A stretch of 64,000 nt of DNA from Amycolatopsis sp. EV170708-02-1 (GTDB lineage: Bacteria > Actinomycetota > Actinomycetes > Mycobacteriales > Pseudonocardiaceae), in assembly GCF_022479115.1 (NCBI RefSeq), contig NZ_CP092497.1, forward strand, positions 620,001 through 684,000, written 5' to 3'. The position numbers were made by a program, and so were the translations under genes. Each line of letters begins with the position of its first letter. Positions within the stretch are counted from its first letter, which is position 1. Positions 35,643 through 45,632 of the stretch are shown one piece after another. Under the pieces are notes generated by a model that searched no databases, had not been told where the DNA came from, and saw nothing but the letters and a program-made list of their open reading frames with translations.

Positions 35643-37766
35643 ATGACGGGGAGTTCGAGTTCAGTGTCCGAAACCGCCTCTACCAGCGAGAAGAACCCAC
35701 TCCTCCGGCGCAACGTGCCCGCCGACTGGACCGAGAACGACACGCGGGCCGTCGACACCGTGCGGGTGCTCGCCGCGGACGCGGTCGAGAACTGCGGCAG
35801 CGGTCACCCCGGCACCGCGATGAGCCTCGCGCCGCTCGCGTACACGCTCTTCCAGCGGACGCTGCGTCATGACCCGGCCGACCCGGAGTGGCCCGCCCGT
35901 GACCGCTTCGTCCTCTCCGCCGGGCACTCGAGCCTCACCCTCTACATCCAGCTGTACCTCGCCGGGTTCGGCCTGGAGCTGGAAGACCTGAAGCAGCTGC
36001 GCAAGTGGGACTCGAAGACCCCGGGTCACCCGGAGTACCGCCACACCAAGGGCGTCGAGACCACCACCGGCCCGCTCGGCCAGGGCCTGGCCAACGCGGT
36101 CGGCATGGCGATGGCGGCCCGCCGCGAGCGCGGCCTGCTGGACCCGGACGCCCCGCAGGGCGAGAGCATCTTCGACCACTACGTCTACGTGATCGCCTCC
36201 GACGGTGACATCGAAGAGGGCGTCACCGCCGAGGCCTCCTCGATCGCCGGTCGCCAGGAGCTGGGCAACCTGATCGTCTTCTGGGACGACAACGAGATCT
36301 CGATCGAGGACGACACCAAGATCGCCCTCTCCGAAGACGTCGTGAAGCGTTACGAGGCCTACGGGTGGCACACCCAGGTCGTCGAGGGTGGCGAGGACGT
36401 CGTCGCGATCGAAGAGGCCATCAAGGCCGCGAAGGCCGAGACGGAGCGCCCGTCGTTCATCGCGCTGAAGACCGTCATCGGGTACCCGGCGCCGAAGAAG
36501 ATGGGCACCGGCAAGGCCCACGGCGCCGCGCTCGGCGCCGAAGAGGTCGCCGCGGTCAAGGAGATCCTCGGCTTCGACCCGGAGCAGAGCTTCCAGGTCG
36601 ACGACGAGGTCATCACGCACACCCGCCAGGCCGTCGACCGCGGCAAGACCGCCCGCGCCGAATGGCAGGAGAAGTTCGAGGCGTGGGGCGCCGCGAACCC
36701 GGAGCGCAAGAAGATCGCGGACCGGATGGCCACCCGCTCGCTGCCCGAGGGCTTCGCGGACAACCTGCCGACGTGGGAGCCGGACGCCAAGGGCATCGCG
36801 ACCCGCAAGGCCTCCGGTGAGGTGCTCAACGCCCTCGCCGACCCGCTTCCCGAGCTGTGGGGCGGTTCCGCGGACCTCGCGGAGAGCAACAACACCACCA
36901 TGAAGGGGGCCGACTCGTTCGGCCCGGAGAAGGCTTCCACCGACATGTGGAAGACCAGCCCGTACGGCCGGACGCTGCACTTCGGCATCCGTGAGCACGC
37001 GATGGGCTCGATCCTCAACGGCATCGCGCTGCACGGCGGCACCCGCCCCTACGGCGCGACGTTCCTGATCTTCTCCGACTACATGCGCCCGCCCGTCCGG
37101 CTGGCCGCGCTGATGAAGGCGCCGGTCACCTACGTGTGGACGCACGACTCGATCGGCCTGGGCGAGGACGGCCCCACCCACCAGCCGATCGAGCAGCTCT
37201 CCTCGCTGCGCGCGATCCCCGGCCTCAACGTCGTCCGCCCGGCGGACGCCAACGAGACCGCGTACGCGTGGAAGGCCGTCCTGGAGGACGTCCACCACCC
37301 GTCGGGTCTCGCGCTCACCCGGCAGAACGTGCCGGTCCTGGAGGGCACCAGCGCCGAAGGCGTCAAGCGGGGCGGTTACGTCCTCGCCGAGGCGTCCAAC
37401 GGCAGCCCCGAGGTCGTGCTGATCGCGACCGGCTCCGAGGTCCAGCTGGCCGTCGAGGCCCGCAAGACCCTCGAAGCCGACGGCATCCCGGCGAGCGTCG
37501 TCTCGATGCCGTGTGTCGAGTGGTTCGACGCGCAGGACCAGTCCTACAAGGACGCGGTGCTCCCGCCGTCGGTCAAGGCACGCGTCTCCGTCGAGGCCGG
37601 TGTCGCCCAGTCGTGGCACCGCTTCACCGGTGACGCCGGGGTGAACGTTTCGATCGAGCACTTCGGTGCGTCGGCCGACGCCGCCACACTGTTCCGTGAG
37701 TTCGGTTTCACCGCGGAGGCAGTCGTCGAGGCCGCCCGTCGCTCGATCGCCAACACCAAGAACTGA
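35643..37766 (+). CDS. tkt: Transketolase
   Basis: 707 aa. TPP enzyme moving two-carbon ketol units in the pentose phosphate pathway. Landmarks are the N-terminal AVENCGSGHPGTAMSLAPLAY, the TPP motif SDGDIEEGVTAEASSIAG...WDDN, and the C-terminal THDSIGLGEDGPTHQPIEQ. Full family length. First gene of the operon tkt-tal-pgi-zwf-opcA-pgl. ATG 35643 is chosen; the conserved part begins near NDTRAVDTVRVLAADAV, so a start at the nearby GTG cannot be excluded. Confidence 0.95.
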   Translation: MTGSSSSVSETASTSEKNPLLRRNVPADWTENDTRAVDTVRVLAADAVENCGSGHPGTAMSLAPLAYTLFQRTLRHDPADPEWPARDRFVLSAGHSSLTLYIQLYLAGFGLELEDLKQLRKWDSKTPGHPEYRHTKGVETTTGPLGQGLANAVGMAMAARRERGLLDPDAPQGESIFDHYVYVIASDGDIEEGVTAEASSIAGRQELGNLIVFWDDNEISIEDDTKIALSEDVVKRYEAYGWHTQVVEGGEDVVAIEEAIKAAKAETERPSFIALKTVIGYPAPKKMGTGKAHGAALGAEEVAAVKEILGFDPEQSFQVDDEVITHTRQAVDRGKTARAEWQEKFEAWGAANPERKKIADRMATRSLPEGFADNLPTWEPDAKGIATRKASGEVLNALADPLPELWGGSADLAESNNTTMKGADSFGPEKASTDMWKTSPYGRTLHFGIREHAMGSILNGIALHGGTRPYGATFLIFSDYMRPPVRLAALMKAPVTYVWTHDSIGLGEDGPTHQPIEQLSSLRAIPGLNVVRPADANETAYAWKAVLEDVHHPSGLALTRQNVPVLEGTSAEGVKRGGYVLAEASNGSPEVVLIATGSEVQLAVEARKTLEADGIPASVVSMPCVEWFDAQDQSYKDAVLPPSVKARVSVEAGVAQSWHRFTGDAGVNVSIEHFGASADAATLFREFGFTAEAVVEAARRSIANTKN

Positions 37767-37784
37767 AGGGGAAAGAGGAACAGC

Positions 37785-38897
37785 ATGAGCAACGACAAGC
37801 TCGCGCAGCTGTCCGAGGCCGGGGTGTCGATCTGGCTCGACGACCTGTCCCGTGAGCGCCTGAACACGGGCAACCTCGCCGACCTGATCCGCGACAAGCA
37901 CGTCGTGGGCGTGACGACCAACCCGACGATCTTCGCCAACGCGATGTCGAAGGGCGAGGCGTACGACGAGCAGACCAAGGAGCTCGCCGCCCGCGGCGCC
38001 GACGTCGAGGCCACCATCCGTGAGCTGACCACCACCGACGTGCGCAACGCCGCGGACCTGTTCCGCGACGTGTACACCGCCACGAACGGGGTCGACGGCC
38101 GGGTGTCCATCGAGGTGGACCCGCGGCTGGCCAAGGACTCCGACAAGACGGTGGCCGAGGCGCAGGACCTGTGGAAGACCGTGGACCGGCCGAACGTGCT
38201 GATCAAGATCCCGGCCACCGAAGAGGGCCTCCCGGCGATCACCAAGACCCTGGCGGAGGGCATCAGCGTCAACGTCACGCTGATCTTCTCGGTCGAGCGG
38301 TACCGGGCGGTCATCGAGGCCTACTTCGCCGGCCTGGAGCAGGCGAAGGCCAACGGCCACGACCTCAAGGGCATCCACTCGGTCGCGTCGTTCTTCGTGT
38401 CCCGTGTGGACACCGAGATCGACAAGCGCCTCGACGCGATCGGCACCGACTCCGCCACCGCGCTGCGCGGCGAGGCCGCGATCGCCAACGCGCGGCTCGC
38501 GTACGCGGCGTTCGAGGAGCTCTTCGCTTCGGACCGCTGGAAGGCGCTCGCCGAGGCCGGCGCGAACCCGCAGCGTCCGCTGTGGGCCTCCACCGGCGTG
38601 AAGGACCCGCAGTACTCCGACACCCGCTACGTGGACCAGCTCGTCGTCAAGGACACGGTCAACACGATGCCGGAGAAGACCCTCGACGCCGCGGGCGACC
38701 ACGCCGAGATCACCGGTGACACGGTGACCGGCAAGGGCCCGGACGCGCAGGTCGTCTTCGACAAGCTGCGTGTGGTCGGCATCGACATCGAAGACGTGTT
38801 CAAGGTCCTCGAAGACGAGGGCGTCGAGAAGTTCGAGAAGTCGTGGACCGAGCTTCTCGAGACCGTCACCGGGCAGCTGGAAAAGGCGAAGGACTGA
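37785..38897 (+). CDS. tal: Transaldolase
   Basis: 370-aa actinobacterial-type transaldolase transferring dihydroxyacetone units between sugar phosphates. N-terminal [27 protein letters not shown], and the Schiff-base lysine in [12 protein letters not shown] (about residue 141) are visible. 18 bp after tkt with a good ribosome binding site (AAGAGGAA). Confidence 0.95.
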   Translation: MSNDKLAQLSEAGVSIWLDDLSRERLNTGNLADLIRDKHVVGVTTNPTIFANAMSKGEAYDEQTKELAARGADVEATIRELTTTDVRNAADLFRDVYTATNGVDGRVSIEVDPRLAKDSDKTVAEAQDLWKTVDRPNVLIKIPATEEGLPAITKTLAEGISVNVTLIFSVERYRAVIEAYFAGLEQAKANGHDLKGIHSVASFFVSRVDTEIDKRLDAIGTDSATALRGEAAIANARLAYAAFEELFASDRWKALAEAGANPQRPLWASTGVKDPQYSDTRYVDQLVVKDTVNTMPEKTLDAAGDHAEITGDTVTGKGPDAQVVFDKLRVVGIDIEDVFKVLEDEGVEKFEKSWTELLETVTGQLEKAKD

Positions 38898-38905
38898 TCT
38901 GGACC

Positions 38906-40525
38906 ATGGCAGGGGAAACGACCGGCGTCGAAATCGTCGACGCCGCCCTGGCCGGCGAAGCCGCTCCGTTCGCGGAGCGGCTCGTCGCCGACCAGGTCGC
39001 ATCGAAACTGGCGTCCCAGGACGCCACACTGTGGGGTCCCGAAGCCGAGTCCGAAGCGTCGATCCGTCTCTCGTGGACGACGCTGCACAAGTCCTCGCGG
39101 CCGTTGATCGGCGAGATCGAGGCACTGCGGACCGACCTGCGTTCCGAGGGCGTCGACCGCGTCGTCCTCGCGGGCATGGGCGGTTCGTCGCTGGCCCCCG
39201 AGGTCATCACCGCGACCGACGGCGTCCCGCTGACGGTCCTCGACACCACCGACCCGGGTCAGGTCGCCGACGCGCTGGCCGGTGACCTGGAGCGCACGGT
39301 CATCGTCGTGTCGTCGAAATCCGGCGGCACCGTCGAGACCGACAGCCACCGCCGGATCTTCGCGAAGGCCTTCGCCGACGCGGGCATCGACGCGGCCCGG
39401 CGGATCGTGGTCGTCACCGACCCCGGCTCGCCGTTCGCGGAACTGTCCGAAAAGGAGGGTTACCGCAAGGTCTTCCTCGCCGACCCGAACGTCGGCGGCC
39501 GGTACTCGGCGCTGACCGCGTTCGGGCTCGTCCCGGCAGGGCTCGCCGGCGCGGACGTCGCCCGCCTGCTCGACCAGGCCGCTTCGGTGGCCGACGAGCT
39601 GGCCACCGACTCCGTCGACAACCCCGCGGTCAAGCTCGCGGCGGCTTGGGGCGCGGCGCACGAAAAGGGCGCCGAGAAGGTCGTCATCGGCGACACCGGT
39701 TCCGGGATCAAGGGTTTCGCCGACTGGGCGGAGCAGCTGATCGCCGAATCCACCGGCAAGCAGGGCACCGGTCTCCTGCCGGTGGCCGTCGAGGGCCCGG
39801 ACTCCCCCGGTTTCGCCGACGCCAAGGGCGACGCCACCCCGGTGGCCGTCGGCGCGGCGGAAGGCGCGGCGAAGATCGCCGTGACCGGTTCGCTCGGCGC
39901 GCAGTTCCTGCTGTGGGAGTTCGCCACCGCACTGGTCGGACGGCTGCTCGGGATCAACCCGTTCGACCAGCCCGACGTCGAGGCCGCCAAGAAGGCCGCG
40001 CGTTCGCTGCTCGACAACCCGGACAAGCTCAAGGGCGGCGAGAAGCCGTCCACTGTGGACGGCGCGGTCGAGGTGTTCGGCTCGGAAGGCGTTTCGACGG
40101 ACGGAAAGCTCGCGGACATCCTGCGGGCTTTCTTCGATTCCGCCCCGGAAAACGGCTACATCGCGGTGCAGGCGTACCTCGACCGGCTCGACGACGCGTC
40201 GACGGCGGTCCTGCGCGGCGAGATCGCCAAGCGCACCGGGCGCCAGACCACCTTCGGGTGGGGGCCGCGGTTCCTGCACTCGACCGGGCAGTACCACAAG
40301 GGCGGGCACCAGAACGGTGTCTTCCTGCAGATCACCGGCGCCGTCGAGGACGATCTCGACGTTCCGGACCGGCCGTACACGCTCGGCGTCCTGCAGCACG
40401 CGCAGGCACTGGGTGACGGCCAGGTGCTCGCCGAGCACGGCCGTCCGGTGCTGCGCCTGCACCTCACCGACCGGGCCGCCGGCCTGGCCGGACTGGTCCG
40501 CGCGGTACAGGAGGCCGGCGAGTGA
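38906..40525 (+). CDS. pgi: Glucose-6-phosphate isomerase (tal-operon type)
   Basis: 539 aa. SIS-domain isomerase interconverting glucose-6-P and fructose-6-P. It belongs to the PGI form found in pentose-phosphate operons and in Tal-Pgi fusions: MGGSSLAPEVI, VVSSKSGGTVET, a second SIS half, and the C-terminal FGWGPRFLHSTGQYHKGG. It is 8 bp from tal, and its stop overlaps zwf. Having it here returns fructose-6-P to glucose-6-P so that the oxidative branch can cycle. M. tuberculosis lacks a pgi at this position. Confidence 0.92.
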   Translation: MAGETTGVEIVDAALAGEAAPFAERLVADQVASKLASQDATLWGPEAESEASIRLSWTTLHKSSRPLIGEIEALRTDLRSEGVDRVVLAGMGGSSLAPEVITATDGVPLTVLDTTDPGQVADALAGDLERTVIVVSSKSGGTVETDSHRRIFAKAFADAGIDAARRIVVVTDPGSPFAELSEKEGYRKVFLADPNVGGRYSALTAFGLVPAGLAGADVARLLDQAASVADELATDSVDNPAVKLAAAWGAAHEKGAEKVVIGDTGSGIKGFADWAEQLIAESTGKQGTGLLPVAVEGPDSPGFADAKGDATPVAVGAAEGAAKIAVTGSLGAQFLLWEFATALVGRLLGINPFDQPDVEAAKKAARSLLDNPDKLKGGEKPSTVDGAVEVFGSEGVSTDGKLADILRAFFDSAPENGYIAVQAYLDRLDDASTAVLRGEIAKRTGRQTTFGWGPRFLHSTGQYHKGGHQNGVFLQITGAVEDDLDVPDRPYTLGVLQHAQALGDGQVLAEHGRPVLRLHLTDRAAGLAGLVRAVQEAGE

Positions 40526-42051
40526 CACGAGCCTGGAACAACCCGCTGCGCGACCCGCGCGACAAGCGGCTGCCGCGGATCGCCGGGCCGTCCAGCCTGG
40601 TGATCTTCGGTGTCACCGGTGACCTCGCCCGCAAGAAGCTGATGCCGGCGATCTACGACCTCGCCCACCGCGGGCTGCTGCCCGCCGGGTTCTCGCTCGT
40701 CGGGTTCGCCCGCCGGGACTGGGAGCACCAGGACTTCGGCGAGCTCGTGCACGACTCGGTCAAGGAGCACGCGCGGACGCCGTTCAAGGAGTCGGTGTGG
40801 AACCGGCTCGCCGAAGGCATCCGGTTCGTGCAGGGCACCTTCGACGACGACGACGCCTTCGACCGGCTCGCGCAGACGGTCAAGGACCTCGACGCCGAGC
40901 GTGGCACCGGTGGCAACACCGCGTTCTACCTGTCGATCCCGCCGAGCGCGTTCCCGGTGGTGACCAAGCAGCTCGCCCGCTCCGGCCTCGCCGAGGCGAG
41001 CGAGGACACCTGGCGCCGCGTCGTCATCGAGAAGCCGTTCGGCCGCGATCTCAAGAGCGCCAAGGAGCTCAACGAGATCGTGAACGACGTCTTCCCCGAG
41101 GAGTCGGTGTTCCGCATCGACCACTACCTCGGCAAGGAGACGGTGCAGAACCTGCTGGCGCTGCGTTTCGCGAACCAGCTGTTCGAGCCGATCTGGAACG
41201 CCAACTACGTCGACCACGTGCAGATCACCATGGCCGAGGACATCGGCCTCGGCGGCCGCGCGGGGTACTACGACGGCATCGGCGCGGCCCGCGACGTCAT
41301 CCAGAACCACCTGTTGCAGCTCCTCGCGCTGACCGCGATGGAGGAGCCGGTCTCGTTCGCCCCGCGTGCTCTCCGCGCGGAGAAGGTCAAGGTGCTCTCG
41401 GCGACGAAGCCCCTGGGCCCGCTCGACGAGACCACCGCGCGCGGGCAGTACGCGGGCGGCTGGCAGGGCGGCATGAAGGTGCCGGGCCTGCTGCAGGAAG
41501 GCGGTTTCGCGAAGGACTCGACCACCGAGACCTACGCCGCGGTGACGCTGGAGGTGCAGAACCGCCGCTGGGCGGGCGTGCCGTTCTACCTGCGCACCGG
41601 TAAGCGGCTGGGCCGCCGGGTCACCGAGATCGCCGTGGTGTTCAAGCGGGCGCCGCATCTGCCGTTCGACTCGACCTCGACCGAGGAGCTGGGCCAGAAC
41701 GCGCTGGTGATCCGGGTGCAGCCCGACGAAGGCATCACGCTGCGGTTCGGGTCGAAGGTGCCGGGGACCACGATGGAGGTCCGCGACGTCACGATGGACT
41801 TCGGTTACGGGCACGCCTTCACCGAGTCGTCCCCGGAAGCCTACGAGCGGCTCATCCTGGACGTGCTGCTCGGCGAACCGTCGCTGTTCCCGGTGAACGA
41901 AGAGGTCGAGCTGTCCTGGGAGATCCTGGACCCGATCCTCGACCACTGGGCCAAGAAGGGCGCGCCCGAGGCGTACCCGCCCGGTTCGTGGGGACCGCCG
42001 TCCGCCGACGAAATGCTGGAACGTACCGGCCGGAACTGGAGGCGTCCGTGA
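40522..42051 (+). CDS. zwf: Glucose-6-phosphate dehydrogenase
   Basis: 509 aa. First enzyme of the oxidative pentose phosphate pathway, yielding NADPH. Coenzyme motif VIFGVTGDLARKKLMPAIYDL and the catalytic RIDHYLGKETVQN are present. GTG start at 40522 overlaps the pgi stop; its own stop overlaps opcA. Coupled expression with OpcA fits the requirement for that activator. Confidence 0.96.
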   Translation: MTRAWNNPLRDPRDKRLPRIAGPSSLVIFGVTGDLARKKLMPAIYDLAHRGLLPAGFSLVGFARRDWEHQDFGELVHDSVKEHARTPFKESVWNRLAEGIRFVQGTFDDDDAFDRLAQTVKDLDAERGTGGNTAFYLSIPPSAFPVVTKQLARSGLAEASEDTWRRVVIEKPFGRDLKSAKELNEIVNDVFPEESVFRIDHYLGKETVQNLLALRFANQLFEPIWNANYVDHVQITMAEDIGLGGRAGYYDGIGAARDVIQNHLLQLLALTAMEEPVSFAPRALRAEKVKVLSATKPLGPLDETTARGQYAGGWQGGMKVPGLLQEGGFAKDSTTETYAAVTLEVQNRRWAGVPFYLRTGKRLGRRVTEIAVVFKRAPHLPFDSTSTEELGQNALVIRVQPDEGITLRFGSKVPGTTMEVRDVTMDFGYGHAFTESSPEAYERLILDVLLGEPSLFPVNEEVELSWEILDPILDHWAKKGAPEAYPPGSWGPPSADEMLERTGRNWRRP

Positions 42052-43049
42052 TCATCGACCTGCCGTCGACCACGACGTCGCAGCTGAACAAGAAACTCGT
42101 CGAGATCCGTGAACAGGGCGGGCAGGTCGCGCTCGGGCGCGTGCTGACGCTGGTCATAGTGGCCGACGACGACGACCGGCTCGAAGAGGCGATCGAGGCC
42201 GCCAACGAGGCCAGCCGCGAACACCCCTCGCGGGTGATCGTGGTGGCCAAGGGCGCGCGGACCGCCGCACCGCGGATCGACGGCCAGATCCGGGTCGGCG
42301 GCGACGCCGGCGCGAGCGAGGTCATCGTCCTGCGGCTCTACGGTCCGCTGGCCACGCAGGGGCAGAGCGCGGTCGTGCCGCTGCTGCTGCCGGACGCGCC
42401 GATCGTCACCTGGTGGCCCGGCACCGGTCCGAAGGCCCCGGCCAAGGACCCGCTCGGCGAGCTGGCGCAACGCCGGATCACCGACTCGGCGGCGGAAAAG
42501 GCGCCCATAAGGGCACTCACCACGCGGGCGAAGTCCTATGTGGAGGGTGACACCGACCTGGCGTGGACCCGGCTGACCCGGTGGCGCGCACAGCTGGTGT
42601 CCGCTTTGGACCTTCCGCCGTACGAGAAGGTCACCGGCGCGACCGTGACCGGCGAGGCCGACTCGCCCTCGACCGAACTGCTCGCCGGCTGGCTGGCCGA
42701 GTACCTCAAGGTGCCGGTGAAGCGGGTCAAGAGCAGCGGCGCGGCGGGCATCATCTCGGTGACGCTGGACCGGCGGTCCGGCCCGGTGGAACTGCACCGG
42801 CCGGACGGACGGGTCGGCATGCTGACCCAGCCTGGCCAGCCGACGCGCCGGATCGCCCTGCAGCGGCGGGACAACAAGGACTGCCTGATCGAGGAGCTGC
42901 GGCGGCTCGACCCGGACGAGGTCTACGAGGCTTCGCTGAACGGGCTCGGCAAGATCTCGACAGGCACCGCGAAGCCCGCTCCGGCGAAGAAGGCTGCTCC
43001 GGCGGCGAAGAAGGCTCCGGCCGCCAAGACCGCGAAGAGCGCCTCATGA
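42048..43049 (+). CDS. opcA: OpcA, glucose-6-phosphate dehydrogenase assembly/activator protein
   Basis: 333 aa. Conserved region MIIDLPSTTTSQLNKKL near the N-terminus and TWWPGTGPKAPAKDPLG in the middle. OpcA is needed for full, redox-tuned Zwf activity in cyanobacteria and actinobacteria. The last 35 residues are a Lys/Ala/Pro-rich low-complexity tail (KPAPAKKAAPAAKKAPAAK), unusual in this family and resembling DNA- or nucleoid-binding tails. GTG start overlaps the zwf stop, and the stop overlaps pgl. Confidence 0.93.
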   Translation: MIIDLPSTTTSQLNKKLVEIREQGGQVALGRVLTLVIVADDDDRLEEAIEAANEASREHPSRVIVVAKGARTAAPRIDGQIRVGGDAGASEVIVLRLYGPLATQGQSAVVPLLLPDAPIVTWWPGTGPKAPAKDPLGELAQRRITDSAAEKAPIRALTTRAKSYVEGDTDLAWTRLTRWRAQLVSALDLPPYEKVTGATVTGEADSPSTELLAGWLAEYLKVPVKRVKSSGAAGIISVTLDRRSGPVELHRPDGRVGMLTQPGQPTRRIALQRRDNKDCLIEELRRLDPDEVYEASLNGLGKISTGTAKPAPAKKAAPAAKKAPAAKTAKSAS

Positions 43050-43801
43050 GCAAGACCGAGGTCGTCGTCTACGAGAACCCGGACCTCCTGGCCGCCGCCG
43101 CGGCGGCCAGGCTGGTCACCCGGATCGTGGACGTCCAGGCCGCCAAGGGTTCCGCTTCGGTGGTGCTCACCGGCGGCGGCACCGGGATCGCGATCCTGCG
43201 GGAGCTCCGCGACTCCAGTGCCCGCGACGCCATCGACTGGTCGCGGCTGGACGTCTACTGGGGCGACGAGCGCTTCGTCCCGGCGGATTCGGACGACCGC
43301 AACGAGAAGCAGGCCCGCGAGGCGCTGCTCGACCACGTCCCGCTCGACCCGAAGCGGGTGCACGCCATGGCACCTTCGGACGGCGAGTTCGGCGATGACG
43401 TGGATGCCGCCGCCGCGGCTTACGCGGAGGTCCTGGCGGCCAACGACGCGGCGTTCGACATCATGCTGCTGGGGCTCGGCGGGGAGGGGCACACCGCCTC
43501 GATCTTCCCCGACAGCCCGGCGGTGCACGAGAAGGAGCGCTCGGTCGTCGCGGTGCGGGACTGCCCCAAGCCGCCGCCGACCCGGATCTCGCTGACCCTG
43601 CCCGCGATCCGTCGCGCGCAGGACATCTGGCTGGTCACCGGCGGCGACGCCAAGGCCGACGCCGTCGCGCAGGCGCTGGCCGGTGCGGGCGAGGTCGAGA
43701 TCCCGGTCGCCGGGGCACGCGGCTCGCGCCGCACGCTCTGGCTGCTGGACCGAGGCTCCGCCTCGAAACTCACGAAGGTCTACCAGCCACCTACGGGCTG
43801 A
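43046..43801 (+). CDS. pgl: 6-phosphogluconolactonase
   Basis: 251 aa, DevB-type lactonase hydrolysing 6-phosphogluconolactone. Motifs: LTGGGTGIAILREL, DVYWGDERFVPADSDDRN and LLGLGGEGHTASIFPDSPA. Last gene of the tkt operon, overlapping opcA by ATGA and followed by a family-C hairpin. Confidence 0.95.
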   Translation: MSKTEVVVYENPDLLAAAAAARLVTRIVDVQAAKGSASVVLTGGGTGIAILRELRDSSARDAIDWSRLDVYWGDERFVPADSDDRNEKQAREALLDHVPLDPKRVHAMAPSDGEFGDDVDAAAAAYAEVLAANDAAFDIMLLGLGGEGHTASIFPDSPAVHEKERSVVAVRDCPKPPPTRISLTLPAIRRAQDIWLVTGGDAKADAVAQALAGAGEVEIPVAGARGSRRTLWLLDRGSASKLTKVYQPPTG

Positions 43802-43812
43802 CCTTTCAAGTA

Positions 43813-43862
43813 CGTGAAGGCCCCTTCCTTGCGCCTACCGCAAGAAAGGGGGCCTTCACACG
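43813..43862. terminator. Hairpin family C, copy 4: end of the tkt operon
   Basis: Imperfect arms 43813-43833 and 43839-43862 (begin CGTGAAGGCCCCTTCCTTGC), 12 bp after the pgl stop. Likely terminator of the pentose phosphate operon. Confidence 0.65.
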
Positions 43863-43884
43863 TTCCGGGCAAGGTGCCCCAAGG

Positions 43885-44017
43885 CGTAACTCGCGTGATC
43901 AGGGACGTATCTCGCGTGCTTGAAGGCGTATCTCGCGAGTTACGGCTCCAAGCACGCGAGTTACGTCTCCAAGCACGCGAGTTACGTCTCCAGGCACGCG
44001 AGTCACGGGTTCGAGCA
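43885..44017. repeat. Array of 21-bp units, head-to-head, copy 2
   Basis: Left units with core CGTAACTCGCG / CGTATCTCGCG start at 43885, 43906 and 43927. They meet inverted units with core CGCGAGTTACG at 43934, 43955, 43976 and 43997, joined at the palindrome CTCGCGAG (43932-43939). Period exactly 21 bp. The last unit is diverged (CGCGAGTCACGGG). Same design as 14296-14433. It lies in a 617-bp gene-free stretch (43802-44418) that also holds hairpins at 43813-43862, 44050-44090 and 44190-44214. Confidence 0.8.
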
Positions 44018-44049
44018 CGACCACCGGTGGTGACACCCTCATGGCGGAA

Positions 44050-44090
44050 GTCCGTGAAGGCCTCCTTCCCTACCCTGAAGGACGGGAAGG
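44050..44090. repeat. Hairpin family D, decayed copy
   Basis: The left arm GTCCGTGAAGGCCTCCTTCC is intact but the right arm is replaced after GACGGGAAGGA by unrelated sequence, so the long hairpin can no longer form. A remnant that shows turnover of the family. Confidence 0.5.
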
Positions 44091-44189
44091 ACGCGCGGCG
44101 GGGTCACCGCGCGGCCACGAAACGTGACATAGATCAACTTCCGGGGCTTCGGCATCAGAGAGGACTTCTTCGCGCGTCGAAACGATCAA

Positions 44190-44214
44190 CGGACCACCGA
44201 GCCCGGGTGGTCCG
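44190..44214. repeat. Short hairpin upstream of the orphan kinase
   Basis: CGGACCACC and GGTGGTCCG (9-bp perfect arms, 7-nt loop). It is about 200 bp upstream of the kinase start; role unknown. Nothing else is recognised from 44215 to 44418. Confidence 0.4.
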
Positions 44215-44418
44215 GTGTGGATTCGACCGACCGAACGTTCATGCACTTGTCCGCAGAACGGACAGTGACCGGCCAGTCGCTAGCCCGACTGGGGGAAACT
44301 TACCGCCCTTGTACATCCACCCGTTAGCATCCGCACATTTGTTCGTTCCTGCGCGTCCCGATCGGGCGAAGAACACGTCTCACCATTCAAGTCCACAAGA
44401 CGAGTGAGGTCGCCAGCG

Positions 44419-45620
44419 ATGAGCACAGAGGGTCTCTCGATGCCAGGTATCTCGGTGGGCGGCTCCGGAGCGGACGCCGCCGACCGGATGCGCCGTGCTG
44501 CCGGGGTCATGTCGTTCGCCAAGATCAAACGCCCGGCGCTGGTCGCGCTGGGCATCGACACGCTCGCGATCTTCCTGGCCGCGCTCGACGTCTGGCTGGT
44601 GATCCCGAGAAGGCCCAGCCGTACTCGATCTACCTGTCCGGCGCCGCGTGCCTCGGCCTCGCCTTCCGGCGCAAGCTGCCGTTCCTCGCGGTGATCGTCA
44701 CCGTCCCCGGCTTCCTCGCGGGCTGGTCACAGCTGGCCGCGATGATCGCGCTGGGCTTCCTCGCCACCCGCAAACAGATGCACTGGCAGACCTGGACCGG
44801 GTTCGCGCTCGTCTTCACCTGCCGTTTCGTGCAGTGGCCGCTGGCCGACTTCGTCGAGCTCAGCTGGCGCGAACACGTCTTGGACGGCATCTACGGCGTC
44901 ATCGTCGCCGGGATGCCGGTGGCCATCGGCCTGCTCATCGGAGCGCGGACCGAGATCTCGCAGAAGCTCTCCGAACTCGCCGCCAGCCGCGACCGTGAAC
45001 GCCGCTTCCACGCCGACGCCGTCCGCGCGGAGGAGCGCGCCCGCCTCGCGCGGGAGATGCACGACGTCGTCTCGCATCAGATCACGCTGATCGCGATGCA
45101 GGCCGGCGCGCTGCAGGCCCAGACCACCGACGCCCGCTCGCTCGAAACCGCGCAGGTCATCCGGAAGCTGAGCACCAAGACCCTCGAAGAGCTGCGCTCA
45201 CTCGTGAGCGTGCTCCGCTCGGGCTCCGAGGACGACGGGCCGCGGCCGGGCATCAACGAACTCGACCGGCTGATCCGCGGCTCGGACGTCCCGGTGCACC
45301 TCACCGTGGAGCGGATCCCCGACCTGCTGCCCAGCCAGGTTTCGGCGGCGGCCTATCGGACCGTGCAGGAATGCCTCACCAACGTGCACAAGCACGCACC
45401 GGGCGCCACCGCGACCATCCGGATCCAGGGCGAGCACGGTTCGCTCAAGGTCGAAATACGCAACGAGCGCGCTCGGACCCCCGGTGCGGCCCTGCCCTCG
45501 GGAGGGCACGGGCTGACCGGGCTGGCCGAACGCGCTCGACTGCTGGGTGGGAGCTTCGAGACCGCCGACACCGAGGACGGCGGGTTCCGGGTGCGTGCCC
45601 GGTACCCGCTCGACCGGTGA
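44419..45620 (+). CDS. NarL-type sensor histidine kinase, frameshifted
   Basis: ATG 44419 opens MSTEGLSMPGISVGG and reads KIKRPALVALGIDTLAIFLAALDVWLVIP (first membrane helix). The frame then breaks at 44605-44607. Adding one G (ATCCCGGAGAAG) continues as EKAQPYSIYLSGAACLGLAFRRK into about four more helices, the HisKA_3 site RLAREMHDVVSHQ (His near residue 214) and an HATPase domain ending in GGHGLTGLAERARLLGG. No response regulator gene is adjacent, so it is an orphan kinase. The break looks like a missing base. The intact part alone could be read from 44691. Confidence 0.82.
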
Positions 45621-45632
45621 GCGAAGGCTAGG

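Noticed and set aside
35661..39125. 1154-codon open frame on the minus strand across tkt, tal and pgi
   Set aside because: Antisense shadow of three well-identified genes; its protein is Arg/Gly/Val-rich without family character, as expected for high-GC third positions read backwards.
43885..44017. CRISPR-like array
   Set aside because: Units are 21 bp with no spacers of constant length between longer repeats, orientation flips in the middle, and no cas genes are present.
44691..45620. Orphan kinase taken as starting at 44691
   Set aside because: This start falls inside a transmembrane region and omits the first helix, which is encoded in the preceding frame.
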